NCBI GenBank assembly: GCA_019410665.1
Contig: DXSD01000020.1
Coordinates: 1 to 26,341, forward strand
Reading direction: 5' to 3'
Source: Fusobacterium sp.
GTDB lineage: Bacteria; Fusobacteriota; Fusobacteriia; Fusobacteriales; Fusobacteriaceae
DNA length: 26,341 nt
Shown here: positions 13,514 through 21,869 of the stretch, piece by piece
Layout of the letters: each line of letters opens with the position of its first letter
Numbering within the stretch: the first letter of the stretch is position 1
Program-made: the position numbers and the translations under genes
The notes under the pieces: model-generated
What the model was told of the DNA's origin: nothing
The model's input: only the letters and a program-made list of their open reading frames with translations
The model's database searches: none

Positions 13514-14010
13514 TGAAGATATTTGACTTAGAAGAGGAATTAAAAAAAATAATAGAAGAGAATATCGAAGAATATAAATTAAATGTACACCCAAAAAGTG
13601 AAAATGAAAGTGAGCCAAGAGCTCCAATTGTGATTATTGGAAATCAGCCAAAAGAAGTACTGCAAGATATAATTCCTTGTGTCATTATAAAAACTCCTGC
13701 TGGGAAAAATACTCTCTTGGAAAAATTACTAACACTAGCTATAGGTGTAGTTATCTATGAAACTGATACTAGTACAGCATATAAAACAATATATGAAATC
13801 ATAGATAAAATATCTACTGCTATTATAGAAAAAGGAGTAATTCTACAAGAGTTTGAAATATTACCAACATATGAATGGAATATTTCTGATGAAGAAACGT
13901 ATCCGTTTTGGGCAGGGAACTTAAACTTCCATATAGTTACAAAGAATGTTTATAGAACTGATGTAGATGAATTTATATACGGAAAAGATTGGGGGAAAAA
14001 TGGCGAATAA
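13510..14010 (+). CDS. Probable tail terminator (gpU position)
   Basis: Start ATG 13510 overlaps the Z-like stop (ATGA); a second in-frame ATG follows at once. 166 residues with helix-strand pattern: a charged N-terminal helix (Leu-Glu-Glu-Glu-Leu), a Pro-Cys-Val-Ile-Ile-Lys strand, Ala-Ile-Gly-Val-Val-Ile-Tyr-Glu-Thr, a helix with Ile-Ile-Asp-Lys-Ile, and a final strand segment with Phe-Trp-Ala-Gly. This layout and the position after Z fit tail terminators, which cap the tail and join it to the head. Call is from fold pattern and synteny. Confidence 0.55.
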   Translation: MMKIFDLEEELKKIIEENIEEYKLNVHPKSENESEPRAPIVIIGNQPKEVLQDIIPCVIIKTPAGKNTLLEKLLTLAIGVVIYETDTSTAYKTIYEIIDKISTAIIEKGVILQEFEILPTYEWNISDEETYPFWAGNLNFHIVTKNVYRTDVDEFIYGKDWGKNGE

Positions 14011-14284
14011 GACAACTAAAATCGAAGAGAAAAAAGTAATAAAAAAAGCTGAAAAAAAGATGTATTTAGGTCCAAATTTAAAAAAATATGGACTTATTAC
14101 AGGACAAATATACGAGGGAGAGCATTCAAATGTAAAAAATGCTATCTCAAAAATTAAAGGACTAGATAATTTGTTTGTAAAAATAGATAAAGATTTTCCA
14201 AAAATAAAAGAGAGATTTTCACAAAAAGGAACAAAGGAAAATATTTTATATAATGAAGTACTAAAGCAACTAGGAGGTAAATAA
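14000..14284 (+). CDS. Hypothetical 94-residue protein before the sheath
   Basis: Start is ATG 14000, 4 nt after GGGGG; an upstream in-frame ATG at 13967 has no ribosome site and would overlap the previous gene deeply. The N-terminal 30 residues are a lysine-rich tail. The remainder (Tyr-Leu-Gly-Pro-Asn-Leu near 32-37, Leu-Ile-Thr-Gly-Gln-Ile-Tyr, Asn-Leu-Phe-Val) resembles the small proteins found just before sheath genes in many contractile phages, whose function is not established. It overlaps both neighbours (11 nt and 1 nt). Confidence 0.55.
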   Translation: MANKTTKIEEKKVIKKAEKKMYLGPNLKKYGLITGQIYEGEHSNVKNAISKIKGLDNLFVKIDKDFPKIKERFSQKGTKENILYNEVLKQLGGK

Positions 14285-15705
14285 TGTCATCATTTAAACA
14301 TGGAATAGGAACCACAGAAACACCTACAGCTATAACAGCAATAAAAGTTGATGGTATCACACCTGTCTATGTAGGAACAGCACCTATAAATTTATGTGAA
14401 GAAAAAAATGTAAATAAAGTAGTGCTATGTAATACCTATGCTGAAGCTGTAGCTGCCTTTGGATATGTAAAAGATTTTGAAAATTATACATTATGTGAAG
14501 CCATAGATGCACATTTCAGTAAATTTGGAATGGCACCTATTGTACTTATAAATGTTCTTGATCCTGAAACACATAAGAAAAGTGTAACTCAAGAAAGTGT
14601 ACCAATTGGAGAAGAGAAAACTATAAAAATAAAAGAGCTAGGAATCATAAAAGAAACTATCCAATTGACTCCACAAAAGAATTATATAGCAACTTTTGAT
14701 GATGACGGGTATGTTGACTTAATAATAACAGATGAAGAGTTACCAGAAGGAAATAATGTTCAAATAACTTTTGATAAATTAGACCCAAGCATGATAGAAG
14801 TTGATGATATTATTGGTGGAATAGATGCAGAAACAGGTAAAAATAAAGGATTGGAATGTATAGAGGATGTATTCCCTGTCACTAGATTGGTTCCAAACTT
14901 AGTACTAGCTCCAAAATATTCTACTGATAGTACAGTTGCAGCTGTCATGGAAACAAAAGCAAAATTGATAAATGGACATTTCAAAGCCCTAGCTTTAGTA
15001 GATATTGATACTAAAAAAATCACTAAATATACAGATGTCCCTTCTACTAAAGAAAGCAACAATCTAAGTTCAACTAATTTAGCGGTATATTATCCTAAAG
15101 TAGCACTTGGAGAGTTACAATACCATATTTCTACTCAAATAGCTTGTTTGATTCAACAATTAGCATCTGAGTCTAATGGTGTACCTTATCGTTCTCCATC
15201 AAATATTAATATAAAAGCTGATAGGACTTGTCTAGCAAATGGTACTGATGTTTTATTAGCTATTAATCAGGCGAATTATCTAAATGGTAATGGAATAGGA
15301 ACAGTTATTAACTGGATAGGTGGATGGAAAGCTTGGGGAAATAGAACAGGATGCTATCCAGCAGTTATGGATGCTAAAGATAATTTTATAGCTTCAAGAA
15401 TGATGTTTAATTTCTTGAATAATACTTTAATTACAAACTTCTGGGATAAAATAGATAAACCAACAAATACTAATCTTATAAAGAACTTTAAAGATAGTAT
15501 AAATATATGGTTGAATGGTTTACAAGCCTCTGGAATGCTAATAGGTGGAAGAATAGAATTTAGAGAAGAGGATAATCCTATGACTTCATTGTTAGATGGT
15601 AAAGTGAAATTCAAAATTTATTTTAGTCCAGCATTACCTATGGAATATGCTGAGTTCGATTGTGAGATAGATACTAACTATTACAATAATCTATTCTCAG
15701 CTTAA
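14284..15705 (+). CDS. Contractile tail sheath protein, P2 gpFI family
   Basis: ATG 14284 overlaps the preceding TAA by 1 nt. 473 residues. The N-terminus (Phe-Lys-His-Gly-Ile-Gly-Thr-Thr-Glu) and the stretch Val-Tyr-Val-Gly-Thr-Ala-Pro at about 28-34 are standard for sheath proteins. The Ala-Phe-Gly-Tyr block near 58 and the C-terminal Gly-Gly-Arg-Ile-Glu-Phe-Arg-Glu-Glu-Asp-Asn-Pro block near 421 also fit. It is longer than P2 FI (396), with an extra middle domain around residues 100-180. Subunits form the outer contractile tube. Confidence 0.93.
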   Translation: MSSFKHGIGTTETPTAITAIKVDGITPVYVGTAPINLCEEKNVNKVVLCNTYAEAVAAFGYVKDFENYTLCEAIDAHFSKFGMAPIVLINVLDPETHKKSVTQESVPIGEEKTIKIKELGIIKETIQLTPQKNYIATFDDDGYVDLIITDEELPEGNNVQITFDKLDPSMIEVDDIIGGIDAETGKNKGLECIEDVFPVTRLVPNLVLAPKYSTDSTVAAVMETKAKLINGHFKALALVDIDTKKITKYTDVPSTKESNNLSSTNLAVYYPKVALGELQYHISTQIACLIQQLASESNGVPYRSPSNINIKADRTCLANGTDVLLAINQANYLNGNGIGTVINWIGGWKAWGNRTGCYPAVMDAKDNFIASRMMFNFLNNTLITNFWDKIDKPTNTNLIKNFKDSINIWLNGLQASGMLIGGRIEFREEDNPMTSLLDGKVKFKIYFSPALPMEYAEFDCEIDTNYYNNLFSA

Positions 15706-15730
15706 AATACAGTTTAAGGAGTGATAAATA

Positions 15731-16249
15731 ATGCTTATACCAGAGAAATTAAGCAACTATATGTTATACACTGATGGTAGTAGAACACAAACTGCTTTAG
15801 TAGATGTTGATCTACCAGAGCTACAATTTATGGCAGAAACAATTTCAGGAGCTGGAATTGCAGGAGAAATTGAATCAATAACTGCAGGACATACCTCTCC
15901 TTTAACTTTAGGATTGAATATAAGGGCTTTGATAGGAGAAGATTTTACACTTCTTCAACCAAGAGCTTATAACCTAGAAATAAAGGCTGGAATACAGTCT
16001 TTAGATAAGACAGCTGGGAAAATTGAGCAAGGAAGATTAAGTGTTTTTGCAAGAGGGATTCCAAAAACAATGTCTTTAGGAAAGGTATCAGTTGGAAAAG
16101 CTATGGATAGTAAAAAAGAATTTGCTGTTGATTATTTAAAAATTGAGTATGATGGAAAAGAAGTACTTGAAATAGATAAATTAAATATGATTTGCAAAAT
16201 AAATGGAGTAGATTATTTAGCGGATGTAAAAGCTGCCATGGGAATGTAA
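15731..16249 (+). CDS. Tail tube protein, P2 gpFII family
   Basis: ATG 15731 follows AAGGAG at about 10 nt. 172 residues, about the size of P2 FII. Features are Pro-Glu-Lys-Leu near 3-6, Val-Asp-Leu-Pro-Glu-Leu near 24-29, Gly-Ala-Gly-Ile-Ala-Gly-Glu-Ile-Glu near 38-46, and alternating strands thereafter. This subunit builds the rigid inner tube that the sheath drives through the cell envelope. Gene pair sheath-tube is the standard start of a P2-type tail module. Confidence 0.92.
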   Translation: MLIPEKLSNYMLYTDGSRTQTALVDVDLPELQFMAETISGAGIAGEIESITAGHTSPLTLGLNIRALIGEDFTLLQPRAYNLEIKAGIQSLDKTAGKIEQGRLSVFARGIPKTMSLGKVSVGKAMDSKKEFAVDYLKIEYDGKEVLEIDKLNMICKINGVDYLADVKAAMGM

Positions 16250-16258
16250 GGGGGACAA

Positions 16259-16642
16259 ATGAAATTAAGTAAACCAATTATTATTAAAAATTTTGATGGT
16301 TCAGAGAAAAGAATAGAGGAAGTAAATATAACTAAAGAAAATTTTACTGCAAGAGCCGTATTAGAAGCAGAAAGAGAATTCTTATTGAATGAAGGACTTG
16401 GACTTCCTGGTAATGTCCCATTTGAAAATTTAAAATCTTATCAAGGATATATAGCAGCTAGAATAATAGGGTGTAGATATAATGAGTTATCAGGATTACC
16501 TGGAGATGATTTCTTAAAAATTGTAGGAATAATCAAGGGTTTCTTAGATGGCTTGGACTGGGAAATCTTAACGGATCTGATATCAGAAAAGTCGGAGTTA
16601 TTATCGCTAAAGAAACAAGAACAAGCCTCGAATATTGGCTAG
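16259..16642 (+). CDS. Tail assembly chaperone, P2 gpE-like
   Basis: ATG 16259 follows AAGGGGG. 127 residues. N-terminus reads Lys-Pro-Ile-Ile-Ile then charged loop; the middle has Glu-Ala-Glu-Arg-Glu-Phe; the end has Leu-Pro-Gly-Asp-Asp-Phe-Leu-Lys-Ile near 81-89, as in P2/Mu-type chaperones where 'L-x-x-D' precedes the last helix. Placed between tube and tape measure, where such chaperones coat the tape measure during tail assembly. The -1 frame stays open past its stop and encodes a plausible extension (next entry). Confidence 0.75.
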   Translation: MKLSKPIIIKNFDGSEKRIEEVNITKENFTARAVLEAEREFLLNEGLGLPGNVPFENLKSYQGYIAARIIGCRYNELSGLPGDDFLKIVGIIKGFLDGLDWEILTDLISEKSELLSLKKQEQASNIG

Positions 16643-16713
16643 ATCTCCCAGTTTATGAGTGGGCTGAATGGCTAGAAACTATTAATGAAATACTAGATGA
16701 AAAAAATAAATAA
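16510..16713 (+). other. Open -1 frame extending the chaperone (gpE' candidate)
   Basis: Relative to the chaperone frame, the -1 frame is open from 16510 to the TAA at 16711-16713 and contains no ATG, GTG or TTG before the chaperone stop. Past that stop it encodes about 24 residues (Leu-Asp-Leu-Pro-Val-Tyr-Glu-Trp-Ala-Glu-Trp and a charged helix) that look like real protein. Tail chaperones of P2, Mu and lambda are extended by -1 frameshifting. Candidate slip sites are C-TTA-AAA (16513-16519), A-GAA-AAG (16585-16591) and A-AAG (16609-16612); none is a textbook heptamer. Confidence 0.6.
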
Positions 16714-16717
16714 GTGG

Positions 16718-16746
16718 TTGCTCTTATTATGTTTATACAGTATAAT
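16718..16746 (+). promoter_or_regulatory. Internal sigma-70 type promoter in the tail operon
   Basis: TTGCTC (16718-16723) and TATAAT (16741-16746) are exactly 17 nt apart. It begins just after the -1 frame stop and ends 20 nt before the small membrane-protein start. A private promoter here would allow expression from the silent prophage. Confidence 0.6.
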
Positions 16747-16766
16747 CATAGTAAGAGGTGGATGGT

Positions 16767-17096
16767 ATGGTAAATAGCTTAAAAGAAGAATGGAGAAGAG
16801 TAAAAACAGATATAAAACAAATTTCTTTGGAATATAAGGAAAACTCTGCCAAAGCTAAAGACAGAATAGAAAAGGAAACCTATGAATCCTCTAAAAGAAT
16901 TGATGAATACTTAGCTGGAAATAAAAAAGTTAAATTGACACTTCTTGAGAAATTTATAGTATTTATTCCAAAAATATTTTGGGTTGTAGCTGTTTTGATT
17001 TGCATTATTCTAGCTATAATAGGAGCTTTTTATTGGGTAGTTACTACATTGATTCTATCCATAATAATTGGATGTATACTATCAAAAATAATTTAA
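16767..17096 (+). CDS. Small membrane protein, moron candidate
   Basis: ATG 16767 follows AAGAGGTG at 6 nt; the in-frame GTG at 16758 lies inside that site. 109 residues: residues 1-60 are a charged, probably coiled-coil cytoplasmic part, and 63-109 are strongly hydrophobic, best read as two membrane spans (about 66-90 and 92-108) ending Ser-Lys-Ile-Ile. No tail-protein family fits. It has its own promoter and a strong terminator, breaking the chain of overlapping late genes between chaperone and tape measure. Phage HK97 carries its membrane superinfection-exclusion gene 15 in the equivalent place. A role in exclusion of other phages or another lysogen trait is an inference. Confidence 0.65.
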   Translation: MVNSLKEEWRRVKTDIKQISLEYKENSAKAKDRIEKETYESSKRIDEYLAGNKKVKLTLLEKFIVFIPKIFWVVAVLICIILAIIGAFYWVVTTLILSIIIGCILSKII

Positions 17097-17107
17097 AATT
17101 AGGTATC

Positions 17108-17147
17108 AAAAGCCACTTATTCAGAGATGAGTAAGTGGCTTTTTTAT
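17108..17147 (+). terminator. Strong terminator after the membrane-protein gene
   Basis: AAAAGCCACTTATTCA (17108-17123) pairs with 17128-17143 (one G-U) around a GAGA tetraloop, followed by TTTTTATTT. It is the most stable terminator in the window and lies in the middle of the late tail genes, 12 nt before the tape-measure start, so late transcription must pass it by antitermination or partial read-through. Confidence 0.88.
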
Positions 17148-17158
17148 TTGGAGGAAAA

Positions 17159-20074
17159 ATGGCATTAAAGGAACTAGCAATATCTATTGGGATAGGAGCT
17201 GCATTATCTACAAGTTTTAGTAAAAATATTAAAAGTGCTGGAACTTTGATGGATCAATTAAAAAATAAAACCTCAGATTTAAAAAAAACTCAAAGAGATT
17301 TAAAGAAATATGAAAACATGCAGCTTATTAGAAAAGAAACTAGAAGCGAAATAATTTATTCCCAAAAGGAATTGGTTAAATTAAAAAATAGATTATTAGA
17401 GGTAGATAAAGAGGGAAGAACTCTTCGATCTACTTATAAACTTTTAGAAAAAGAGATCAATCAACTCTCTTCTAAAGAAAAACTTTTAAAAGATAGAATG
17501 GCAATGGTTGCAATTGAAATGAAAGAAGGGAAGGGAGATAGCAAAAAGTTACAAGAAGAGTATCGAAAACTACAAAAAGAAACTAAAGGAATTACTAACG
17601 AATTAACTCCTTTAAAAAAAAGATTGAATGAAGTTGGGAAAGAACTTTCTTCTAATTCAAAAGAAAGTACTAATCTAGGAAAACAACAGCTTAATTTAGA
17701 AAATAAAATACAATCTTTAAGAGAGAAACAAAGAAAAAATATAACTGAAATCAGAGAAACTACAAAACAATTAAAAGAACAAAATATTTCAATTAAAGAT
17801 ACAGCAAAATCTTATGAAGAACTTGAAAAAAAAGCGAATGCATATAACAAGGCTTTAGAACACTACCAAAAAGCTAATGCTATGAAAGAAAGAGGGAGTA
17901 AAATAGCATCTTATGGAACTTTACCTTTACAAGCTGCTGGTGTTGCAACTGTTGCTGGAGCTGGAGTCCTTTCGGAAGCTATAAGAGCAGAAACAGCTTT
18001 TGCAGGAGTAAAAAAGCAATTTGATTTTGAAACAGCTGAAGAAGAAGCTAAATTCAAAGAAGATTTATTAAAACTTGTTGCAGAAAAAAGGATAGCAGTT
18101 TCCTTAGAGGAATTATATGGCATGGCTGCTAATGCTGGTCAAAGTGGTTTGAATAAAGATGAAGCAGTAGGTTATATAGAAGCTGCTGCCAATATGGGAA
18201 TGGCTTTTAATATGAGCAGAGAACAAGCTTCTGAATATATGTTTGCCTGGAGAAATACCTTTGGAATGGACTTGAAACAATTAAAAGAGTTGAATGACCA
18301 AATTAATACTTTAGGGAATAATACAGGAGCTAGTGAAATTAAAATAGCAGAATTTATAACAAGAATGGGAAACCTTCCAACTGTAGTAGGAATGGCTACT
18401 AATCAAACAGCAGCTCTTGGAGCTTCTTTAATGGAAATGGGGATGGCACCTGAAATAGCAGCAACAGGGGCAAAAAGACTGCTAACTATTTTAAATAAAG
18501 GTATGGCAACAACAGGAAGTGAAAAAGAAGCATTAAATATACTAGGATTAGATCCAGAATATTTAGCAAAAGCTACATTAGAGGATCCAGAAAAAGCATT
18601 AGAAACTGTATTTTTTAAGTTGAGTAAGTTAAAAGAACATGAACAAGGAGCAGTTATGACTATGCTTTTTGGAGAAGAGGGGAAAGTAGCTGCTGCTAAT
18701 ATAATGGGAGCTTTTGATAGATTAAAAAGAAATATAAATTTAGCGAAAGACTCTAATATTTATTCTGGAGCAACTAATAAAGAAGCTGAAATACAAAAAA
18801 ATACAGCTGCTAATCAACTCCAAGTTTTAAAGACAGAATTTGATGTAATCAAAGCAGATCTTGGAACAGAATTATTACCTCTTGTAAAGGAAGGAGCAGT
18901 ATACCTTAAAGCATTTTTAGAAAAGTTTTTAAAAATAATGAAAGAAGATCCAGAGGGATTTAAAAGAATGATAAAACTCTTTGTTTATGGAACAGGGGTT
19001 CTATATGGATTTGGTGGGGCTCTGAAACTCATAGGAGGTTTATTACATGGTTATGCAGGTATTGTTAATTTAGTAGGATTAGCAACAGAAAAAGAGTTAG
19101 GACTTAAAACTATAAAGACTGCTAAAATAATGACACAACAATTTAAAAATTTAGGAAAGACTGGACTTCAAATAGGAAAAGTAATAGGAAGTGGAATATT
19201 AAATGGTGGTAAATTTTTAATAGGTGGGTTAGCTAAATTAGGAAGTCTTGGTATGGCTGCTTTAGCTAGTCCTGTCACTTGGGTTATTTTGGGAATAACT
19301 GCTTTAATAGCTGCAGGATATATGCTTTATAAAAATTGGGATACAGTTAAAGAAAAAGCAATCCAGCTTAAAGATAAAGTAGTAGAATTAGTAGATAAAT
19401 ATTGGTATTTTCTTGGTCCTATTGGTTATATGATTAAAGGGGGAAAAGCTTTATATGAAAATTGGGATACTATAAAATTAAAAGCTGGTGAATTAAAAGA
19501 TAAAATTGTAAATATGGTCACTGGAGCAATTGAGCAGTGGAATATATTCAAAGAGAAAAGTTTAGCAATATTAGGAATTCCTTTTGATTGGTTAGATAAA
19601 AAAATAGAAGGAATAAAGGAAAAAGGAGGACATATGCTTGATGGAGTATTAGAGATTTATGAAAAAATAAAGAATTTTAGTATAACAGATAGCATAAAAA
19701 ATGGAGCTTCCTGGCTTGGAGAACAATTTAATATTCCACAATTTGCAACAGGGGGAGTAGTTAATTCTCCAACACTTGCTTTAATTGGAGAAGGTGGAAG
19801 TTCTGAAAGTATAATTCCCCACGAAAGAACTCCTAAAAGCCTAAACTTATGGGAAAAAACAGGGAAATTACTCGGAGCTTATAAGCCTACTTCTACAACT
19901 AATAACAATTCATCAGCAACTATTACTTTTTCTTATTCTCCAACTATTTATGTTAATGATAACAACAGTTTAGAAACAACTTTGAAAAAAGATAAAGGAG
20001 ATTTTGAACGTTGGTTTAAAGAAAGTATGAATAAATACGAGAAAGAAAGATTTAGGAGAGGTTATGGAAGATAA
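17159..20074 (+). CDS. Tail tape measure protein, TP901 core type
   Basis: ATG 17159 follows GGAGG at 4 nt; an upstream in-frame GTG lies inside the terminator hairpin and is rejected. 971 residues. Residues 20-245 are an almost continuous Lys/Glu/Gln coiled coil. Residues about 250-520 match the TP901 tape-measure core (Gly-Leu-Pro... replaced here by Gly-Thr-Leu-Pro, Ala-Ala-Asn-Ala-Gly-Gln, Met-Ala-Phe-Asn-Met-Ser). Hydrophobic segments lie near 640-725, followed by two Leu-Tyr-x-Asn-Trp-Asp-Thr repeats. Near 860 is the common C-terminal Phe-Ala-Thr-Gly-Gly-Val-Val motif with Ser-Pro-Thr-Leu and Gly-Glu. By the lambda ratio the tail would be about 145 nm, an inference. Overlaps the X gene by 11 nt. 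Confidence 0.93.
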   Translation: MALKELAISIGIGAALSTSFSKNIKSAGTLMDQLKNKTSDLKKTQRDLKKYENMQLIRKETRSEIIYSQKELVKLKNRLLEVDKEGRTLRSTYKLLEKEINQLSSKEKLLKDRMAMVAIEMKEGKGDSKKLQEEYRKLQKETKGITNELTPLKKRLNEVGKELSSNSKESTNLGKQQLNLENKIQSLREKQRKNITEIRETTKQLKEQNISIKDTAKSYEELEKKANAYNKALEHYQKANAMKERGSKIASYGTLPLQAAGVATVAGAGVLSEAIRAETAFAGVKKQFDFETAEEEAKFKEDLLKLVAEKRIAVSLEELYGMAANAGQSGLNKDEAVGYIEAAANMGMAFNMSREQASEYMFAWRNTFGMDLKQLKELNDQINTLGNNTGASEIKIAEFITRMGNLPTVVGMATNQTAALGASLMEMGMAPEIAATGAKRLLTILNKGMATTGSEKEALNILGLDPEYLAKATLEDPEKALETVFFKLSKLKEHEQGAVMTMLFGEEGKVAAANIMGAFDRLKRNINLAKDSNIYSGATNKEAEIQKNTAANQLQVLKTEFDVIKADLGTELLPLVKEGAVYLKAFLEKFLKIMKEDPEGFKRMIKLFVYGTGVLYGFGGALKLIGGLLHGYAGIVNLVGLATEKELGLKTIKTAKIMTQQFKNLGKTGLQIGKVIGSGILNGGKFLIGGLAKLGSLGMAALASPVTWVILGITALIAAGYMLYKNWDTVKEKAIQLKDKVVELVDKYWYFLGPIGYMIKGGKALYENWDTIKLKAGELKDKIVNMVTGAIEQWNIFKEKSLAILGIPFDWLDKKIEGIKEKGGHMLDGVLEIYEKIKNFSITDSIKNGASWLGEQFNIPQFATGGVVNSPTLALIGEGGSSESIIPHERTPKSLNLWEKTGKLLGAYKPTSTTNNNSSATITFSYSPTIYVNDNNSLETTLKKDKGDFERWFKESMNKYEKERFRRGYGR

Positions 20075-20273
20075 AATATATATAACGGTATTAGGGGATA
20101 CCTGGGATAGTATCTCTTATAAGCTATTTGGAGATTCAAAACTATATAATACTTTATTAGAAAAAAATCCAGGATATCATGGAACTTTAATTTTTGAAGC
20201 TGGAATCAAAATAAAATACCAGGAAATTCCTAAAACTTATGAAGAAAAAGTAGCACCTTGGAGAAGAAGATGA
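20064..20273 (+). CDS. Tail protein X, P2 gpX family (LysM-like)
   Basis: ATG 20064 follows AGGAG. 69 residues (P2 gpX has 67). It shows the LysM-like pattern: Gly-Asp-Thr-Trp-Asp-Ser-Ile-Ser at 11-18, Leu-Phe-Gly-Asp, Leu-Leu-Glu-Lys-Asn-Pro-Gly at 30-36, and a final Ile-Lys-Tyr strand, closing with the typical Trp-Arg-Arg. It belongs to the tail tube/baseplate junction in P2-type phages. It overlaps tape measure (11 nt) and gene D (4 nt). Confidence 0.88.
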   Translation: MEDKIYITVLGDTWDSISYKLFGDSKLYNTLLEKNPGYHGTLIFEAGIKIKYQEIPKTYEEKVAPWRRR

Positions 20274-21340
20274 ATCTAAGTGAAGAAGTAAAAAAAATGG
20301 TTTCTAACAGTAGAAAATTAAAGTTAAAAGTATTATATGAAAATACAGATATAACTAAGTATATAGACCAGGATTTAATTAGTTTTAGTTATTCAGACTC
20401 CTTAAATGAATTTGATAGCCTGGATTTAACTATTCAAAATAGAGAATTGCTTTGGATGAATGACTGGAATCCTTTGAAGGGTGATAAACTTGAATGTTGG
20501 TTGTATCTATATAATTGGGAAACTAATAGTGAAGTAGAAATATATATTGGGACCTTTTATATTGATAGAGTTTCATATTCTGGACCTCCAGATATAGTAA
20601 CTATATCTGCACTATCTGTAGACATTGTTTCTAATATTATGGATGATAAGAAAAATAGAGTATGGGAAGCTGTAACTTTTGAAAAAATTGCTAAAGATAT
20701 TGCTAAGGAATGTAATCTCAAACTTATATATGAATGTAATTTTAATCGAGAATATAAAAGAGTTGAACAAAAGCTTGAATCATATTTTAATTTTTTAAAA
20801 AGATTGGGAAATGAAATAGGAGTAATTATCAAACTTTACAATGATAGATTAGTTATTTTTGAAGAAAAGTTATATGAAGAAAAAGACTATAAATTTATTT
20901 TTCATAGAAATAATATTAAAAATTATTCTTTAGAAACTGATGACACTGATACATATGCAGGATGTAAAATTACTTACTATGATAGTTACCTGGGAGAAAA
21001 AATAGAAGAAAGCTTTTTTACTAAACAAAGACCAGGTTATAAAAGAAACACTCAAAGAGTATTATTTATCAACCAGGAAAAAGAACCACCTGGAGATACT
21101 AAAGCACAAAAAAGAGAATATTTATCTAAAATAGCTGAAAAAGCTTTAAGAGAGAAAAATAAACAAGCTATAAGAGGAACAATAGAAATTATAGGTAAAG
21201 AGGAACTTATATGTGTAGGAGATACTATATTTTTAGAAAATTTTGGTATTTTTACGGGAAAGTATTTAATAATAAGTATAAACACTGATTTAAAAATTTA
21301 TGATTTAACTTTAGAAATTAGGATGGTGTTGGATGAATGA
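20270..21340 (+). CDS. Baseplate hub protein, P2 gpD family (late control D)
   Basis: ATG 20270 overlaps the X stop (ATGA) with GGAG at 8 nt; the upstream TTG at 20258 is not needed. 356 residues. The N-terminus holds Leu-Lys-Val-Leu-Tyr then Asp-Ile-Thr-Lys-Tyr-Ile and Phe-Ser-Tyr-Ser-Asp, followed by Asp-Ser-Leu-Asp-Leu-Thr-Ile; the middle has Pro-Asp-Ile-Val-Thr-Ile-Ser-Ala-Leu, and the end has repeated Ala-Glu-Lys-Ala-Leu and Gly-Asp-Thr-Ile-Phe. These match Phage_GPD proteins, which form the trimeric hub (gp27-like) above the spike. In P2 the name 'late control' is historical. Confidence 0.88.
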   Translation: MNLSEEVKKMVSNSRKLKLKVLYENTDITKYIDQDLISFSYSDSLNEFDSLDLTIQNRELLWMNDWNPLKGDKLECWLYLYNWETNSEVEIYIGTFYIDRVSYSGPPDIVTISALSVDIVSNIMDDKKNRVWEAVTFEKIAKDIAKECNLKLIYECNFNREYKRVEQKLESYFNFLKRLGNEIGVIIKLYNDRLVIFEEKLYEEKDYKFIFHRNNIKNYSLETDDTDTYAGCKITYYDSYLGEKIEESFFTKQRPGYKRNTQRVLFINQEKEPPGDTKAQKREYLSKIAEKALREKNKQAIRGTIEIIGKEELICVGDTIFLENFGIFTGKYLIISINTDLKIYDLTLEIRMVLDE

Positions 21341-21854
21341 AATAAGATATGGAACAGTATCCCATGTATTTTATGATGAAGGTCGAGTAAAAGTAGAATT
21401 TGAAGATTTAAATATTTCTAGTGCTATTCTCATAGTATTTCAAGGAAGAAATCAAGGAGTTAAACAATATAGTATGCCTAAAATCAATGAAAAAGGGCTT
21501 TGTTTAATAGCGGCAACAGGGAATAGTGGATATTATTTAGGAAGTGGTTATAACATACAAGATCCTGTGATGGAAGAAGCAGGAGAAGGGAAATATATAA
21601 CTTTATATCCAGATGGAACTAAGCTGATATTTGATGAAAATACTTCTAAACTATATATAGATTGTAAAAAAAATATAGAAATAATCTGTCCTCAAATATC
21701 AATTACTGGGGATATAAGTATTAAAGGGAATATAACTGTAGAAGGCGGAATAACAACAACTAAAGATGTCAAAGCAGATGGAGTTTCATTAATAAATCAT
21801 AAAACAACAGGAGTCAAGGCAGGTGGAGATATCTCAGGACCACCTCAAAAATAA
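21333..21854 (+). CDS. Baseplate spike protein, P2 gpV family
   Basis: ATG 21333 overlaps gene D by 8 nt. 173 residues. Residues 5-95 form the OB-type domain (Gly-Thr-Val-Ser, Gly-Arg-Val-Lys-Val-Glu-Phe near 17-23, then Pro-Lys-Ile-Asn-Glu-Lys-Gly). Residues 95-150 are short repeated strands (Ile-Thr-Gly-Asp-Ile-Ser-Ile-Lys-Gly) typical of the spike beta-helix. The end has Asn-His-Lys-Thr-Thr-Gly-Val-Lys-Ala-Gly-Gly then Ser-Gly-Pro-Pro-Gln; P2-type spikes carry His-x-His here to hold iron at the tip, but the second His is Thr. Trimer pierces the outer membrane. Confidence 0.88.
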   Translation: MNEIRYGTVSHVFYDEGRVKVEFEDLNISSAILIVFQGRNQGVKQYSMPKINEKGLCLIAATGNSGYYLGSGYNIQDPVMEEAGEGKYITLYPDGTKLIFDENTSKLYIDCKKNIEIICPQISITGDISIKGNITVEGGITTTKDVKADGVSLINHKTTGVKAGGDISGPPQK

Positions 21855-21869
21855 GAAAGGAGAATAACT

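Noticed and set aside
16643..16713. Separate small gene in the -1 frame after the chaperone
   Set aside because: There is no ATG, GTG or TTG in that frame before the region, so a frameshift product is the better reading.
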